Shown: positions 44,851-53,054 of the stretch, in pieces | Numbering within the stretch: position 1 is the first letter of the stretch | How the letters are laid out: each line of letters begins with the position of its first letter | Source of the DNA: Alteromonas sp. CI.11.F.A3 | GTDB taxonomy: Bacteria > Pseudomonadota > Gammaproteobacteria > Enterobacterales > Alteromonadaceae | Length of the DNA stretch: 64,000 bases | NCBI RefSeq assembly: GCF_032925565.1 | Contig: NZ_CP136708.1 | Coordinates: 2,480,001 to 2,544,000 of the forward strand | Direction of reading: 5' to 3' | The notes under the pieces: model-generated | What the model was told of the DNA's origin: nothing | The model's input: only the letters and a program-made list of their open reading frames with translations | Database searches by the model: none | Made by a program: the position numbers and the translations under genes

Positions 44851-46787
44851 GCATTTTGCAGTTAAAGAACATCACTGTTATCTACGGCAACCCCCCTTTG
44901 TTAGATGGCGTTGAACTAATTGTTCAGCCCAAAGAGCGTGTGTGTTTAGTAGGCCGAAATGGCAGTGGTAAATCTACCTTAATGAAGGTGATTTCAGGTG
45001 ATGTGATTGCCGATGACGGACAGCGCATTATAGAAAGCGACACCATTATTGCTCGATTAGAGCAAGATCCGCCGCAAACCACAGACGTGACGCTTTTCGA
45101 TTACGTTGCTGAAGGGCTAGCAGATGTAGGCGACACCATTAAAGCCTATCACCATCAGACCAAGCTAGTGGCTGAAGATCCTAGTGAAGCTAACTTAAAT
45201 CGCCTACAAACCTTACAGGAAACCCTAGAGGCCCGTGATGCATGGCAATTTGAGCAGCAAATAGAACAAACGCTTACCATGCTCAAACTAGAGCCTGATA
45301 TTTCATTGTCCACCTTATCTGGTGGGTGGCGCCGTAAAGCGGCACTTGCACGGGCGTTGGTTCGTTCACCCGATTTATTGTTACTTGATGAACCCACTAA
45401 CCACTTAGATATCGAAATGATTCGCTGGTTGGAAAGCAGTTTATCTAACTATAACGGCGCCATTGTGTTTGTAAGCCACGATAGGGCGTTTATTCGTAAT
45501 ATGGCAACCCGTATTGTGGATTTAGACCGTGGCGGATTAACCAGTTACCCAGGTAATTACGAAACCTATTTAGAGAAAAAGCAGCAAGACCTTGAAGTTG
45601 AAGCTGCCCATAACGCCGAATTCGATAAGAAACTGGCGCAAGAAGAAGTATGGATCCGCCAAGGCATAAAAGCCCGTCGTACCCGTAACGAAGGCCGAGT
45701 ACGTGCATTAAAAAAACTGCGTGACGAACGTAAAGCAAGGCGCGCAGTACAAGGGAATGCGGTAGTAAACCAGCATCAAGGTACACGCTCGGGCAAAATG
45801 GTGTTTGAAGTCACCGACTTAGATTACGCCATTGGCGGTAATCAAATTGTGAAGGGATTAAACCTTAATGTATTACGTGGCGATAAACTTGCTTTAGTCG
45901 GCCCTAATGGTAGCGGGAAAAGTACCCTGATTAAGTTGTTATTAGGTGAACTTACCCCAGATAAAGGTAACTGTAAGCAAGGCACTAATCTTGAAGTGGC
46001 TTACTTTGACCAACATCGCCATGGCTTAGATTTGGAACAAACAGTGATTGATGCTGTAGGTGATGGTAAACGTGACCTTATGGTTAACGGGCACCCCAGA
46101 CACGTTATCAGCTATTTACAAGATTATTTGTTCTCACCTGAGCGGGTGAATGCACCGGTGAAGTCACTGTCTGGTGGCGAAAAGAACAGGCTAATGTTGG
46201 CTAAGCTAATGCTTAAGCCCAGTAACTTGCTTGTTCTCGATGAACCAACAAACGATCTCGATGTTGAAACGCTAGAGATGCTGGAAACCCTGTTGAATGA
46301 GTATGCTGGCACGGTTTTACTTGTAAGTCATGATAGGGAATTCGTTGATAATGTTGCCAATAGTTGCGTTGTATTTGAAGGCGAGGGCTTCTTACGGGAA
46401 TTCATTGGTGGCTTTACAGATGTAGAGAGCTGGTACAAAGATCAGAATGCTAAACGTCAACAAGTGATTAAAGACGAAAAAGCCAAAGTAAAGAATGAAA
46501 CTAATTTAAGTTCGAATAGTCCTAGTGCTAAGTCTTCTCCCCGTAAGACGAAAAAGTTATCATATAAAGATCATCGAGAACTTGAATCGCTGCCTGCAGA
46601 TATTGAGCAGTATGAAAATGAATTAGCTGAAATGCAGTTGTTAGTTAACGACCCTGAATTCTTTAAAAAAGGGAACGATGAAACTGCAAAAACCTTAGCT
46701 CTGTTAGCAGAGAAAGAACAAGCCTTATCCCAGAAGTATGCGCGCTGGGATGAATTAGAAAGTATGCTGGAAGATAATCAGCAGTAA
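44847..46787 (+). CDS. uup: ABC-F family ATPase Uup
   Basis: Soluble tandem ABC ATPase of 646 residues. Two Walker A motifs (GRNGSGKST near 36, GPNGSGKST near 351), two signatures (LSGGWRRKAALARAL, LSGGEKNRLMLAKLM), Walker B LLLDEPTNHLD and LVLDEPTNDLD. The C-terminal coiled-coil domain of Uup (about 560-640) binds branched DNA in E. coli. Uup limits precise excision of transposons and may act at stalled ribosomes. GTG start at 44847 overlaps the preceding stop. rlmL-grx-uup form one operon, as in other gammaproteobacteria. Confidence 0.94.
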   Translation: MSILQLKNITVIYGNPPLLDGVELIVQPKERVCLVGRNGSGKSTLMKVISGDVIADDGQRIIESDTIIARLEQDPPQTTDVTLFDYVAEGLADVGDTIKAYHHQTKLVAEDPSEANLNRLQTLQETLEARDAWQFEQQIEQTLTMLKLEPDISLSTLSGGWRRKAALARALVRSPDLLLLDEPTNHLDIEMIRWLESSLSNYNGAIVFVSHDRAFIRNMATRIVDLDRGGLTSYPGNYETYLEKKQQDLEVEAAHNAEFDKKLAQEEVWIRQGIKARRTRNEGRVRALKKLRDERKARRAVQGNAVVNQHQGTRSGKMVFEVTDLDYAIGGNQIVKGLNLNVLRGDKLALVGPNGSGKSTLIKLLLGELTPDKGNCKQGTNLEVAYFDQHRHGLDLEQTVIDAVGDGKRDLMVNGHPRHVISYLQDYLFSPERVNAPVKSLSGGEKNRLMLAKLMLKPSNLLVLDEPTNDLDVETLEMLETLLNEYAGTVLLVSHDREFVDNVANSCVVFEGEGFLREFIGGFTDVESWYKDQNAKRQQVIKDEKAKVKNETNLSSNSPSAKSSPRKTKKLSYKDHRELESLPADIEQYENELAEMQLLVNDPEFFKKGNDETAKTLALLAEKEQALSQKYARWDELESMLEDNQQ

Positions 46788-46799
46788 ATAGGATTTTAG

Positions 46800-48566
46800 A
46801 TGAAACGAACTCAGCTTGCCGTCGCCGTTCTGTTGGCAACAGGTAGTGTTTCGGCAGTGGCCGAAACCTACACCGTGACACCACTTCCTTTGCAGGATGT
46901 TGGTCAAAATACCTTCGCTCGTTCAATTGATAATACCGGCAAAATGCTATCAATGGTGCAGCTAGAATTTAACCCACCTGTTGATTTGGATCAGCTAGAA
47001 GAAGATACCAGTTTCTTTACTACGTTTTCAGGGTCTCTTGAAAATGAAGATGATGCGCTACAAGGTGTATTTACTGATGCTGATTACACTTTAGTCGTCA
47101 ACTTTCTTCTTACAAACCAAGATAGTTCTATAGGTCAAAAGCTCGCGAGCTTCAGAACCTATTCAACTGATACTACTGATATAGACTTGGTGCCTGGCTT
47201 AGATGAAGTTACTGATAAATTCGATGATTACACCCAATCTGTAGAAGCTGGCGGCAGAGACAGCGTAAGCGGTAACTTTATTGTAGGTGATTCTCCAGGC
47301 GTTGTTGTTCTGGACGAATACGAAAACGAAGATGGCGACACCATCAATTACACCTACTCAGAACTACCGCAACAAGCGTTTGTGCAAACCACAAGTGGAA
47401 CTAAAATTATTCCAGCGGTTGACGATACCCTAGGTGGCTTCTCTTCAGCTCGCGCTGTTAATCAAAATCTGCAAGTGGCTGGTTTCAGTACCGTTAGCTT
47501 TTTAGATACGGTTGATGAAGCCATAGAAAGTTGTGAAGACGACGAAATACGTGGTGATATTCCGGAAGGACGTTGTTTCTACAGCATTTACGGCGGTGAT
47601 TTCAACGTACCCCGTATTTCTAGCTATTTCGTGACAAACTCTACCAACTATCTACCTGCTTTCGTACTTTCGTCAGAAGTTAATGCCACTATTTGGCAGT
47701 TAGATGTTAACGGTGATGTAATAAGCACTGATACATTCCCATTGCTTTTCACGCCTGAAGAAGATGACACCTCACATTACTTTTCTTATGCCTATGATAT
47801 TAATGAACAAGGTATTGCAGTGGGTGAAGCGTTAACAGGTGATGCTGTTACTATTACACGTCCTAATTCTTCAGGTTTGAATGAAAGCGAGCGCGTTGCC
47901 ACTGTATTTAGAGACGGTGAAACACAAGAGTTACTGCCAAGAGAAGAAAACTTGCTCAGCCAAGCAATGGCGATTAATGATAACAACTGGGTAGCGGGTG
48001 CAGTGTTACGTGAATCGAGTGATATTGCGCGTTCACGTTTATTTGCTTACAACTTAGATACCACAGAGCAATTATACCCAGACGGTTTCTTTGCAACGGC
48101 CGGCGTACAAGTAAATGCCATCAATAATAATAATATTATTGTAGGTAAATCAGACTTTGATGCGACATCTGATAGTGTTCGTGAAACTCATGCTTTCATG
48201 TTCAATATTGAAACTGAAGAGTTTCTAGATTTGAACGATTTAACGCCGTGCGACAGTGAATACACCTTGCTAGAAGCTATCGACATTAACGACAACGATG
48301 AAATTATTGCTAATGCTCGTGTTCGTTCCACCAGTAAATATGTTACTGGGGCTGATATAATCAGCTCAGAAGGCGAAACCGTAGAGATTGACGCTATTAT
48401 TTCTGTAAAGTTATCTCCTACAGGTGGCGCTATCGACGATTGTAGTATTGATGATGACGGTGAGGAAGTTAATGATAACTTCGAGCGTAGCGGAGCTTCT
48501 ACGAGCTTCTTTGGCCTACTTACACTAAGTTTATTCGCCATTTTCCGCCGCAAATTGAAGAAATAA
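46800..48566 (+). CDS. DUF3466 secreted protein with C-terminal anchor
   Basis: 588 residues: signal peptide (MKRTQLAVAVLLATGSVSAVAE), a repetitive beta-rich body with phrases such as ARSIDNTGKML, ARAVNQNLQVAGF, AYDINEQGIAVGEA, AMAINDNNWVAGA and VNAINNNNIIVGKS. These are 'extracellular repeat' blades spaced through the protein, as in DUF3466. The tail is SGASTSFFGLLTLSLFAIFRRKLKK in two parts: polar link, hydrophobic helix, basic end. This resembles GlyGly-CTERM but without the Gly-Gly. Function unknown. It follows uup by 12 bp and ends at a terminator. Confidence 0.87.
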   Translation: MKRTQLAVAVLLATGSVSAVAETYTVTPLPLQDVGQNTFARSIDNTGKMLSMVQLEFNPPVDLDQLEEDTSFFTTFSGSLENEDDALQGVFTDADYTLVVNFLLTNQDSSIGQKLASFRTYSTDTTDIDLVPGLDEVTDKFDDYTQSVEAGGRDSVSGNFIVGDSPGVVVLDEYENEDGDTINYTYSELPQQAFVQTTSGTKIIPAVDDTLGGFSSARAVNQNLQVAGFSTVSFLDTVDEAIESCEDDEIRGDIPEGRCFYSIYGGDFNVPRISSYFVTNSTNYLPAFVLSSEVNATIWQLDVNGDVISTDTFPLLFTPEEDDTSHYFSYAYDINEQGIAVGEALTGDAVTITRPNSSGLNESERVATVFRDGETQELLPREENLLSQAMAINDNNWVAGAVLRESSDIARSRLFAYNLDTTEQLYPDGFFATAGVQVNAINNNNIIVGKSDFDATSDSVRETHAFMFNIETEEFLDLNDLTPCDSEYTLLEAIDINDNDEIIANARVRSTSKYVTGADIISSEGETVEIDAIISVKLSPTGGAIDDCSIDDDGEEVNDNFERSGASTSFFGLLTLSLFAIFRRKLKK

Positions 48567-48595
48567 TCAATTCACTTTATTTCTAGTTATATTTC

Positions 48596-48626
48596 AAAGG
48601 CCGCTACTTTCTAGCGGCCTTTTTTA
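48596..48626 (+). terminator. Rho-independent terminator after the DUF3466 gene
   Basis: AAAGGCCGCTA / TAGCGGCCTTTTTT stem with a CTTTC loop. Confidence 0.9.
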
Positions 48627-48868
48627 TTGCTAAAGGATGTAAAAACTGAAATATATATGCCTAAAAAGTGTAATATAAAATTCATTGATATTTCATAACA
48701 TTACCAAATGTCAATGCACTCTTTACAATAATTATGTTGAACCATTTGGCACATTGCACTATCACAGTAGTGTGCACAATGACTTTTCCGCCACTATCAA
48801 TTTAAAAAGATGTATTGGGCCCGAGAGAGAATTTGTAGCACATCCTACAAAGTTAAAGAGGCTAATCA

Positions 48869-49045
48869 ATGAAAAGACAAAAAAGAGATAAACTGACACG
48901 CGCCCATTCAAAAGGGTATCAAGCTGGTATTAGCGGTCGTTCAAAGGATATTTGTCCTTTTCAACAGAATGACGCTCGGTCTGAATGGTTAGGAGGCTGG
49001 CGCGAGGCGGTAGAAGACAGGCACGTAGGTCTTAGTGTCAAATAA
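48869..49045 (+). CDS. rmf: Ribosome modulation factor
   Basis: 58-residue protein, too short for many gene callers. It converts 70S ribosomes to inactive 100S dimers in stationary phase. MKRQKRDKLTRAHSKGYQAG, then SGRSKDICPFQ and SEWLGGWREAVEDR, match E. coli Rmf almost residue by residue (55 residues there). Shine-Dalgarno AAAGAGG at 48855-48861. The preceding 240 bp hold only the promoter and leader. A TTTGTAG / CTACAAA hairpin (48832-48851) sits immediately before the ribosome-binding site and might control translation. Convergent with fabA, as rmf and fabA are neighbours in E. coli too. Confidence 0.95.
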   Translation: MKRQKRDKLTRAHSKGYQAGISGRSKDICPFQQNDARSEWLGGWREAVEDRHVGLSVK

Positions 49046-49077
49046 CGTCTTCTCTCTTACAAAGTGATTAAGCAATG

Positions 49078-49102
49078 AAAAAGCCCCTTTTATGGGGCTT
49101 TT
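49078..49102. terminator. Bidirectional terminator between rmf and fabA
   Basis: AAAAGCCCC / GGGGCTTTT stem with a TTTTAT loop; it serves both convergent genes. Confidence 0.85.
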
Positions 49103-49128
49103 ATCGTTTTTGATGTGTGTCGGTTTTC

Positions 49129-49647
49129 TTAGAAGTTAGACGTGTCTTGGAACAAACCTACTTTAAGATCTTTAGCGACATAAATTTCTCTGCCATCTAC
49201 TTCAACAGAACCATCTGCCATTCCCATGAAAAGCTTACGCTTGATAACACGCTTCATGGTAATTTTATAAGTCACCTTTTTGGCGGTAGGCAGTATTTGC
49301 CCTGTGAATTTAACTTCGCCCACACCAAGCGCTCGGCCTTTACCTGGCCCATCACACCAGCCTAAGAAAAACCCGACCAACTGCCACATGGCATCTAAGC
49401 CCAAGCAACCAGGCATTACAGGGTCACCTGGGAAGTGACAATCGAAAAACCAAAGGTCAGGCGTAATGTCTAACTCAGCAATTATTTCACCTTTGCCATG
49501 TTCACCGCCATCTTCAGTTATAGAAACGACACGATCCATCATCAACATATTAGGGGCGGGTAGTTGGCTGTTACCAGGACCGAACATTTCACCGCGGCTG
49601 CATGCTAATAAATCTTCTTTGTTAAAACTATTTTTTCTGTCTGACAT
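49129..49647 (-). CDS. fabA: 3-hydroxydecanoyl-ACP dehydratase/isomerase
   Basis: Dehydrates 3-hydroxydecanoyl-ACP and isomerises trans-2- to cis-3-decenoyl-ACP, the branch point to unsaturated fatty acids. 172 residues from the ATG at 49647, the same length as E. coli FabA. Active-site His71 (CHFPGDP) and Asp85 ([11 protein letters not shown]) are present, as are [12 protein letters not shown] and [14 protein letters not shown] two codons earlier (49653) is the alternative start. Expression is very probably set by the FabR and FadR operators directly upstream (49686-49721). Confidence 0.97.
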   Translation of the reverse strand: MSDRKNSFNKEDLLACSRGEMFGPGNSQLPAPNMLMMDRVVSITEDGGEHGKGEIIAELDITPDLWFFDCHFPGDPVMPGCLGLDAMWQLVGFFLGWCDGPGKGRALGVGEVKFTGQILPTAKKVTYKITMKRVIKRKLFMGMADGSVEVDGREIYVAKDLKVGLFQDTSNF

Positions 49648-49685
49648 TCCCAACTCGTTGTTTTTTAAATTCGCGGTGCTAATTT

Positions 49686-49703
49686 AGCGAACACTTGTAC
49701 GCT
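49686..49703 (-). promoter_or_regulatory. FabR operator of fabA
   Basis: AGCGAACACTTGTACGCT, an 18-bp palindrome with one mismatched pair (read on the fabA strand AGCGTACA-AG-TGTTCGCT). E. coli fabA and fabB carry FabR sites of the form AGCGTACA-N2-TGT(T/A).GC. Position 39-57 bp upstream of the start suits repression of unsaturated fatty acid synthesis. Confidence 0.75.
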
Positions 49704-49704
49704 A

Positions 49705-49721
49705 AACAACTCCGAACAGTC
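49705..49721 (-). promoter_or_regulatory. FadR activator site of fabA
   Basis: On the fabA strand GACTGTTCGGAGTTGTT, which differs from the E. coli fabA FadR site AACTGATCGGACTTGTT at three positions. In both organisms the FadR site directly precedes the FabR palindrome. It overlaps the expected -35 region, where FadR activates. Confidence 0.7.
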
Positions 49722-49778
49722 ATTTTTCTTAATAAAAACGCGTGTTAAACTCGAACTACTAACGAGCTAGTGATTACT

Positions 49779-50054
49779 ATGACAGAAAATACGAAAAACA
49801 GCACAATAAAAGAGAAGGCAAAAGCGAATGCAGATAAGCAACGCCGCTTTCGAGAACGTCAACGAGATGCAGGGAAAAAGCTTGTAAGAGGCTATGTTTC
49901 TCCGGAAGCCAAGCTTTGCTACGATGAAATTCGAGAGAAAACAGGGTGGAGTGATAGTGAAGCTGTGTCTAACTCAGTACGTTTGATGTATGCGGCTTAC
50001 AAATGCGGACAAATAAAATTGCTTAATGAATGGTTACGTAAAAACAACCGATAA
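49779..50054 (+). CDS. Small basic protein of unknown function, RHH-like
   Basis: 91 residues from the ATG at 49779 (a GTG at 49770 would add three). The N-terminus is Lys/Arg/Gln-rich (KEKAKANADKQRRFRERQRD). It is followed by a short strand plus two helices (GKKLVRGYVSPEAKLCYDEIREKTG, SEAVSNSVRLMYAAYKCG split here), a layout reminiscent of ribbon-helix-helix DNA-binding proteins. I do not recognise the family, and DNA binding is inference. It is divergent from fabA and shares its promoter region. Confidence 0.65.
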   Translation: MTENTKNSTIKEKAKANADKQRRFRERQRDAGKKLVRGYVSPEAKLCYDEIREKTGWSDSEAVSNSVRLMYAAYKCGQIKLLNEWLRKNNR

Positions 50055-50176
50055 CCCATTTTTACTATCTTCAACAAGGTTACACGTAATCGCAGCGGCA
50101 GTATTTACTGCTCACAGGATACGCATAACCTAAAAAAGCTGACTTATTATGCATGTTATTGTGACAAGTAATGGCG

Positions 50177-51490
50177 TTAGCCTAGCCACTTTGCACAGAA
50201 CTCACCATTGGGGTCGTAGATTTCGGTTTGTCTTTGCAAATTAAATTGCCGATTCTCACGAGGGTCTGTACCTACGCCTGCCAAGTAAAGCCAATTTCCC
50301 CAATTGCTAGCCACATCATAATCCAGCAATTGGCTTTCGAACCAAGCCGCGCCGTAGCGCCAATCTTGCCTGAGTTCATTCACAAAGCAACTTGCCACCA
50401 ACTGCCGACCTCGATTAGACATATAACCCGTAACAGCAAGCTGACGCATACACGCATCCACAATGGGATATCCCGTTTGCCCATTACACCAACTGACAAA
50501 GACTTGAGGGTCGTGGCTGGTGTTTGGCATTTTTGATTTTATACCATCGAATTGAAACCATTTAGGCCCAAACTTTTGTTGAAGCCAATAAAAATACTCA
50601 CGCCAAAGCAACTCAAAATAAATCCAATAGGTTGAATCATTTTTCACGACGTTTTGCTCGTACTTCTTCACTTCTTGAATGACATATCGTGCCGACAGCG
50701 CACCTGTGGCTAACCAAGGGGATAGTTTAGTGCTGTCTCGCCAACTATCTAAGGCGTTTCGTGTTTCTTTATAACTAGCTGCCACTTTCCATTCGAACAA
50801 ATAACTGTTTAAGTGAGACAGTGCGGCCTCTTCGCCTCCAACGAATGCCCCTTCTGCTTGATTACGGGGAAGGCAACGGTTGAGCGTATATTGGTTTTTT
50901 GTGTCTATATCAGGTGTGAAAGGGCTAGGCAATGCAGTTAAGGTCGCTACAGGGACGCAAGGCTTTATTGCCGATTCTATTTTACGCTTAAAAGGGGTAA
51001 AGACATCTGGCATGACTTCAAGATTAAAAGGAAGGTCTTCTTGATTAAACAGTGAGCTAGATTCGCCCGTAACTATTTCTATATTGGGGAAAAAACGAGA
51101 AACAGCTTCGACTTCTCTGCGCTCGTTATAGCCGCCATGGTCAGTAATACCAAAGTGCGTATAGGCATTAGATGAAAGCAAAGACACGAGTAGTTCAGGT
51201 GTTTGGCCCTTTAAGGTCAAAATAGAGTGACCCAAAGTGCTCGCTTTTTCGTTTAATGCTTCTAATGTATCAATAAGAAACTTAAAACGATGCTCCCCAA
51301 CGGGTTGAATGCCGTAAGAGTTTGGTACAAACCAGTTGTCATCAATTATATATAGTAGGGTTAATTCGTCTACCTGCTGACAAAGCGATGATAGCGCCAC
51401 TTGGTCGTGAAAACGCAAGTCGTGGCGAAACCAAAACAAGCCTCGAGTAGGTTTTGTTGCATCACGCATTACATGATTATCCAGTATCAT
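50177..51490 (-). CDS. Cryptochrome DASH family protein
   Basis: FAD-containing member of the photolyase/cryptochrome superfamily. It repairs CPDs in single-stranded DNA or senses blue light. 437 residues from the ATG at 51490, which follows a strong AGGGAGGGAA site; 51511 is an earlier in-frame ATG without one. N-terminal antenna fold GLFWFRHDLRFHDQVAL and C-terminal FAD domain with WLATGALSARYV, ELLWREYFYWLQQKFG, GYPIVDACMRQLAVTGYMSNRGRQLVASC and LDYDVASNWGNWLYLAGVGTDPRENRQFN, the last being diagnostic of Cry-DASH. It is divergent from the CPD photolyase gene. Confidence 0.92.
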   Translation of the reverse strand: MILDNHVMRDATKPTRGLFWFRHDLRFHDQVALSSLCQQVDELTLLYIIDDNWFVPNSYGIQPVGEHRFKFLIDTLEALNEKASTLGHSILTLKGQTPELLVSLLSSNAYTHFGITDHGGYNERREVEAVSRFFPNIEIVTGESSSLFNQEDLPFNLEVMPDVFTPFKRKIESAIKPCVPVATLTALPSPFTPDIDTKNQYTLNRCLPRNQAEGAFVGGEEAALSHLNSYLFEWKVAASYKETRNALDSWRDSTKLSPWLATGALSARYVIQEVKKYEQNVVKNDSTYWIYFELLWREYFYWLQQKFGPKWFQFDGIKSKMPNTSHDPQVFVSWCNGQTGYPIVDACMRQLAVTGYMSNRGRQLVASCFVNELRQDWRYGAAWFESQLLDYDVASNWGNWLYLAGVGTDPRENRQFNLQRQTEIYDPNGEFCAKWLG

Positions 51491-51526
51491 AAGGTTCCCT
51501 CCCTTATACAATTTTTCGGGGTAGAC

Positions 51527-51563
51527 GGATCCTGCCTTCTGCGATTATCGTATCATACGTATG
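51527..51563 (+). promoter_or_regulatory. Shared upstream region of the photolyase genes
   Basis: Two features in the 111-bp divergent spacer: GGATCC-N16-CGTATC (51527-51554), which resembles ECF sigma-E/ChrR-type light and singlet-oxygen promoters (TGATC...CGTA), and a perfect CATACGTATG palindrome (51554-51563). Both are weak evidence taken alone. Confidence 0.25.
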
Positions 51564-51601
51564 CGTAAGTGTTTATATATTGTTCAATAAAAGGGTTAAC
51601 A

Positions 51602-53047
51602 GTGACAGTGCCAGTGTCGATAATGTGGTTCAGACAGGACCTTAGAGTAAAAGACAACCCCGCGTTAAATGCAGCCTGCGATGAGGGAAAGATAATCCCC
51701 ATCTACATTTACGATGATAATGCACCCAATGGGAGAGCATTAGGCGGCGCCAGTAATTGGTGGTTACATCATTCATTAAATTCACTTAATGAAAGGCTAA
51801 ATGGCCATTTGCAGGTGTTCAAAGGCGATCCTAAAACGCTTATTCCTGCATTGATGGAAGCCTTCGATGCGAAAGGGATTTATTGGAACCGTTGTTATGA
51901 GCCTTGGCAAATTAATCGAGATAAAGCGATTAAAAAGCAGCTTTTAGACAACGACTTTGAGGCACATAGTAGTAACGGTAGTTTGTTGTGGGAACCGATG
52001 AAGGTGCTAAAAAAAGATGGCACGCCATATCGAGTTTTCACCCCGTATTATCGAAAAGGGTGTTTGAACGTTGAGCCTCCTCGGTATCCGCAGGCGCCTC
52101 CGGCTCGCATCACATACGCCGATGTGGATGATAGTAAACTCAGTGAGCCTAATATCCCTTGCGGCATAAAGGCACTTGGTTTACTTCCATCACTTAATTG
52201 GGATAGTGACTTTAAGAATCACTGGAAACCAGGAGAAGACGGCGCGGCCGACAATTTACAGAATTTTATTGAGCACTCTGCTCGCAAGTATAAAGATGCA
52301 CGTGATATACCATCAATGAATGGTACTTCCCATCTCTCCCCCCATCTTCATTTTGGTGAGGTATCGCCTAATCAAGTGTGGTACGCCATTAAAGACCGGT
52401 TTGAAACTACTGAAGATAAAAGCATAGACACATATTTGAGTGAGCTAGGTTGGCGCGAGTTCAGTTACTATTTATTGTTCCATTTCCCAACTATACCGAA
52501 CAAAAACTTCAATGATAAATTTGATAAGTTCAATTGGCGACAAGATGCTAAATCTCTAACGGCATGGCAAAAAGGGCAAACCGGAATTCCCATTGTGGAT
52601 GCGGGTATGCGTGAGTTATGGCAGACGGGGTATATGCACAATCGCGTTCGTATGATTGTAGGATCGTTCTTAGTCAAAAACCTGCTTATTAGCTGGCACG
52701 AAGGCGAGCGCTGGTTTTGGGATTGCCTAGTAGACGCCGACCTAGCTAGTAATACAGCTAGTTGGCAGTGGGTTGCCGGTACTGGTGCCGATGCTGCTCC
52801 GTACTTTAGAGTCTTTAACCCATTATTACAGGGTGAAAAATTCGACAAACAAGGCAAATATGTAAGAAAGTACTGCCCTGAACTTGCCGACCTTCCCGAT
52901 AACTACATACACAAACCTTGGGATGCACCACCGGTTATTGCTAAAGATGCTGGTGTCCATTTAGGTGATAATTATCCTAAACCCATTGTAGATTTAAAAG
53001 CATCGAGGCAGCGTGCCCTTGACGCATTTCAAGCTTTGAAAGAGTAG
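51602..53047 (+). CDS. phrB: Deoxyribodipyrimidine photolyase (class I CPD type)
   Basis: Light-driven repair of cyclobutane pyrimidine dimers. 481 residues from the GTG at 51602, six bases after AAAAGGG (E. coli Phr 472); the earlier in-frame GTG at 51569 has no ribosome-binding site. Strings: MWFRQDLRVKDNPAL, WNRCYEPW, HLSPHLHFGEVSPNQVW, YLSELGWREFSYYLLFH, GQTGIPIVDAGMRELWQTGYMHNRVRM and DADLASNTASWQWVAGTGADAAPYFRVFNP. All are the canonical CPD photolyase motifs (the 'W...WQW' FAD and electron-transfer segment included). Only 7 bp separate it from the next gene, forming an operon. Confidence 0.95.
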   Translation: MTVPVSIMWFRQDLRVKDNPALNAACDEGKIIPIYIYDDNAPNGRALGGASNWWLHHSLNSLNERLNGHLQVFKGDPKTLIPALMEAFDAKGIYWNRCYEPWQINRDKAIKKQLLDNDFEAHSSNGSLLWEPMKVLKKDGTPYRVFTPYYRKGCLNVEPPRYPQAPPARITYADVDDSKLSEPNIPCGIKALGLLPSLNWDSDFKNHWKPGEDGAADNLQNFIEHSARKYKDARDIPSMNGTSHLSPHLHFGEVSPNQVWYAIKDRFETTEDKSIDTYLSELGWREFSYYLLFHFPTIPNKNFNDKFDKFNWRQDAKSLTAWQKGQTGIPIVDAGMRELWQTGYMHNRVRMIVGSFLVKNLLISWHEGERWFWDCLVDADLASNTASWQWVAGTGADAAPYFRVFNPLLQGEKFDKQGKYVRKYCPELADLPDNYIHKPWDAPPVIAKDAGVHLGDNYPKPIVDLKASRQRALDAFQALKE

Positions 53048-53054
53048 GGTACCC

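Noticed and set aside
48746..48765. TGGCAC...TTGC-like string upstream of rmf as a sigma-54 promoter
   Set aside because: The GG to GC distance is wrong for a -24/-12 promoter.
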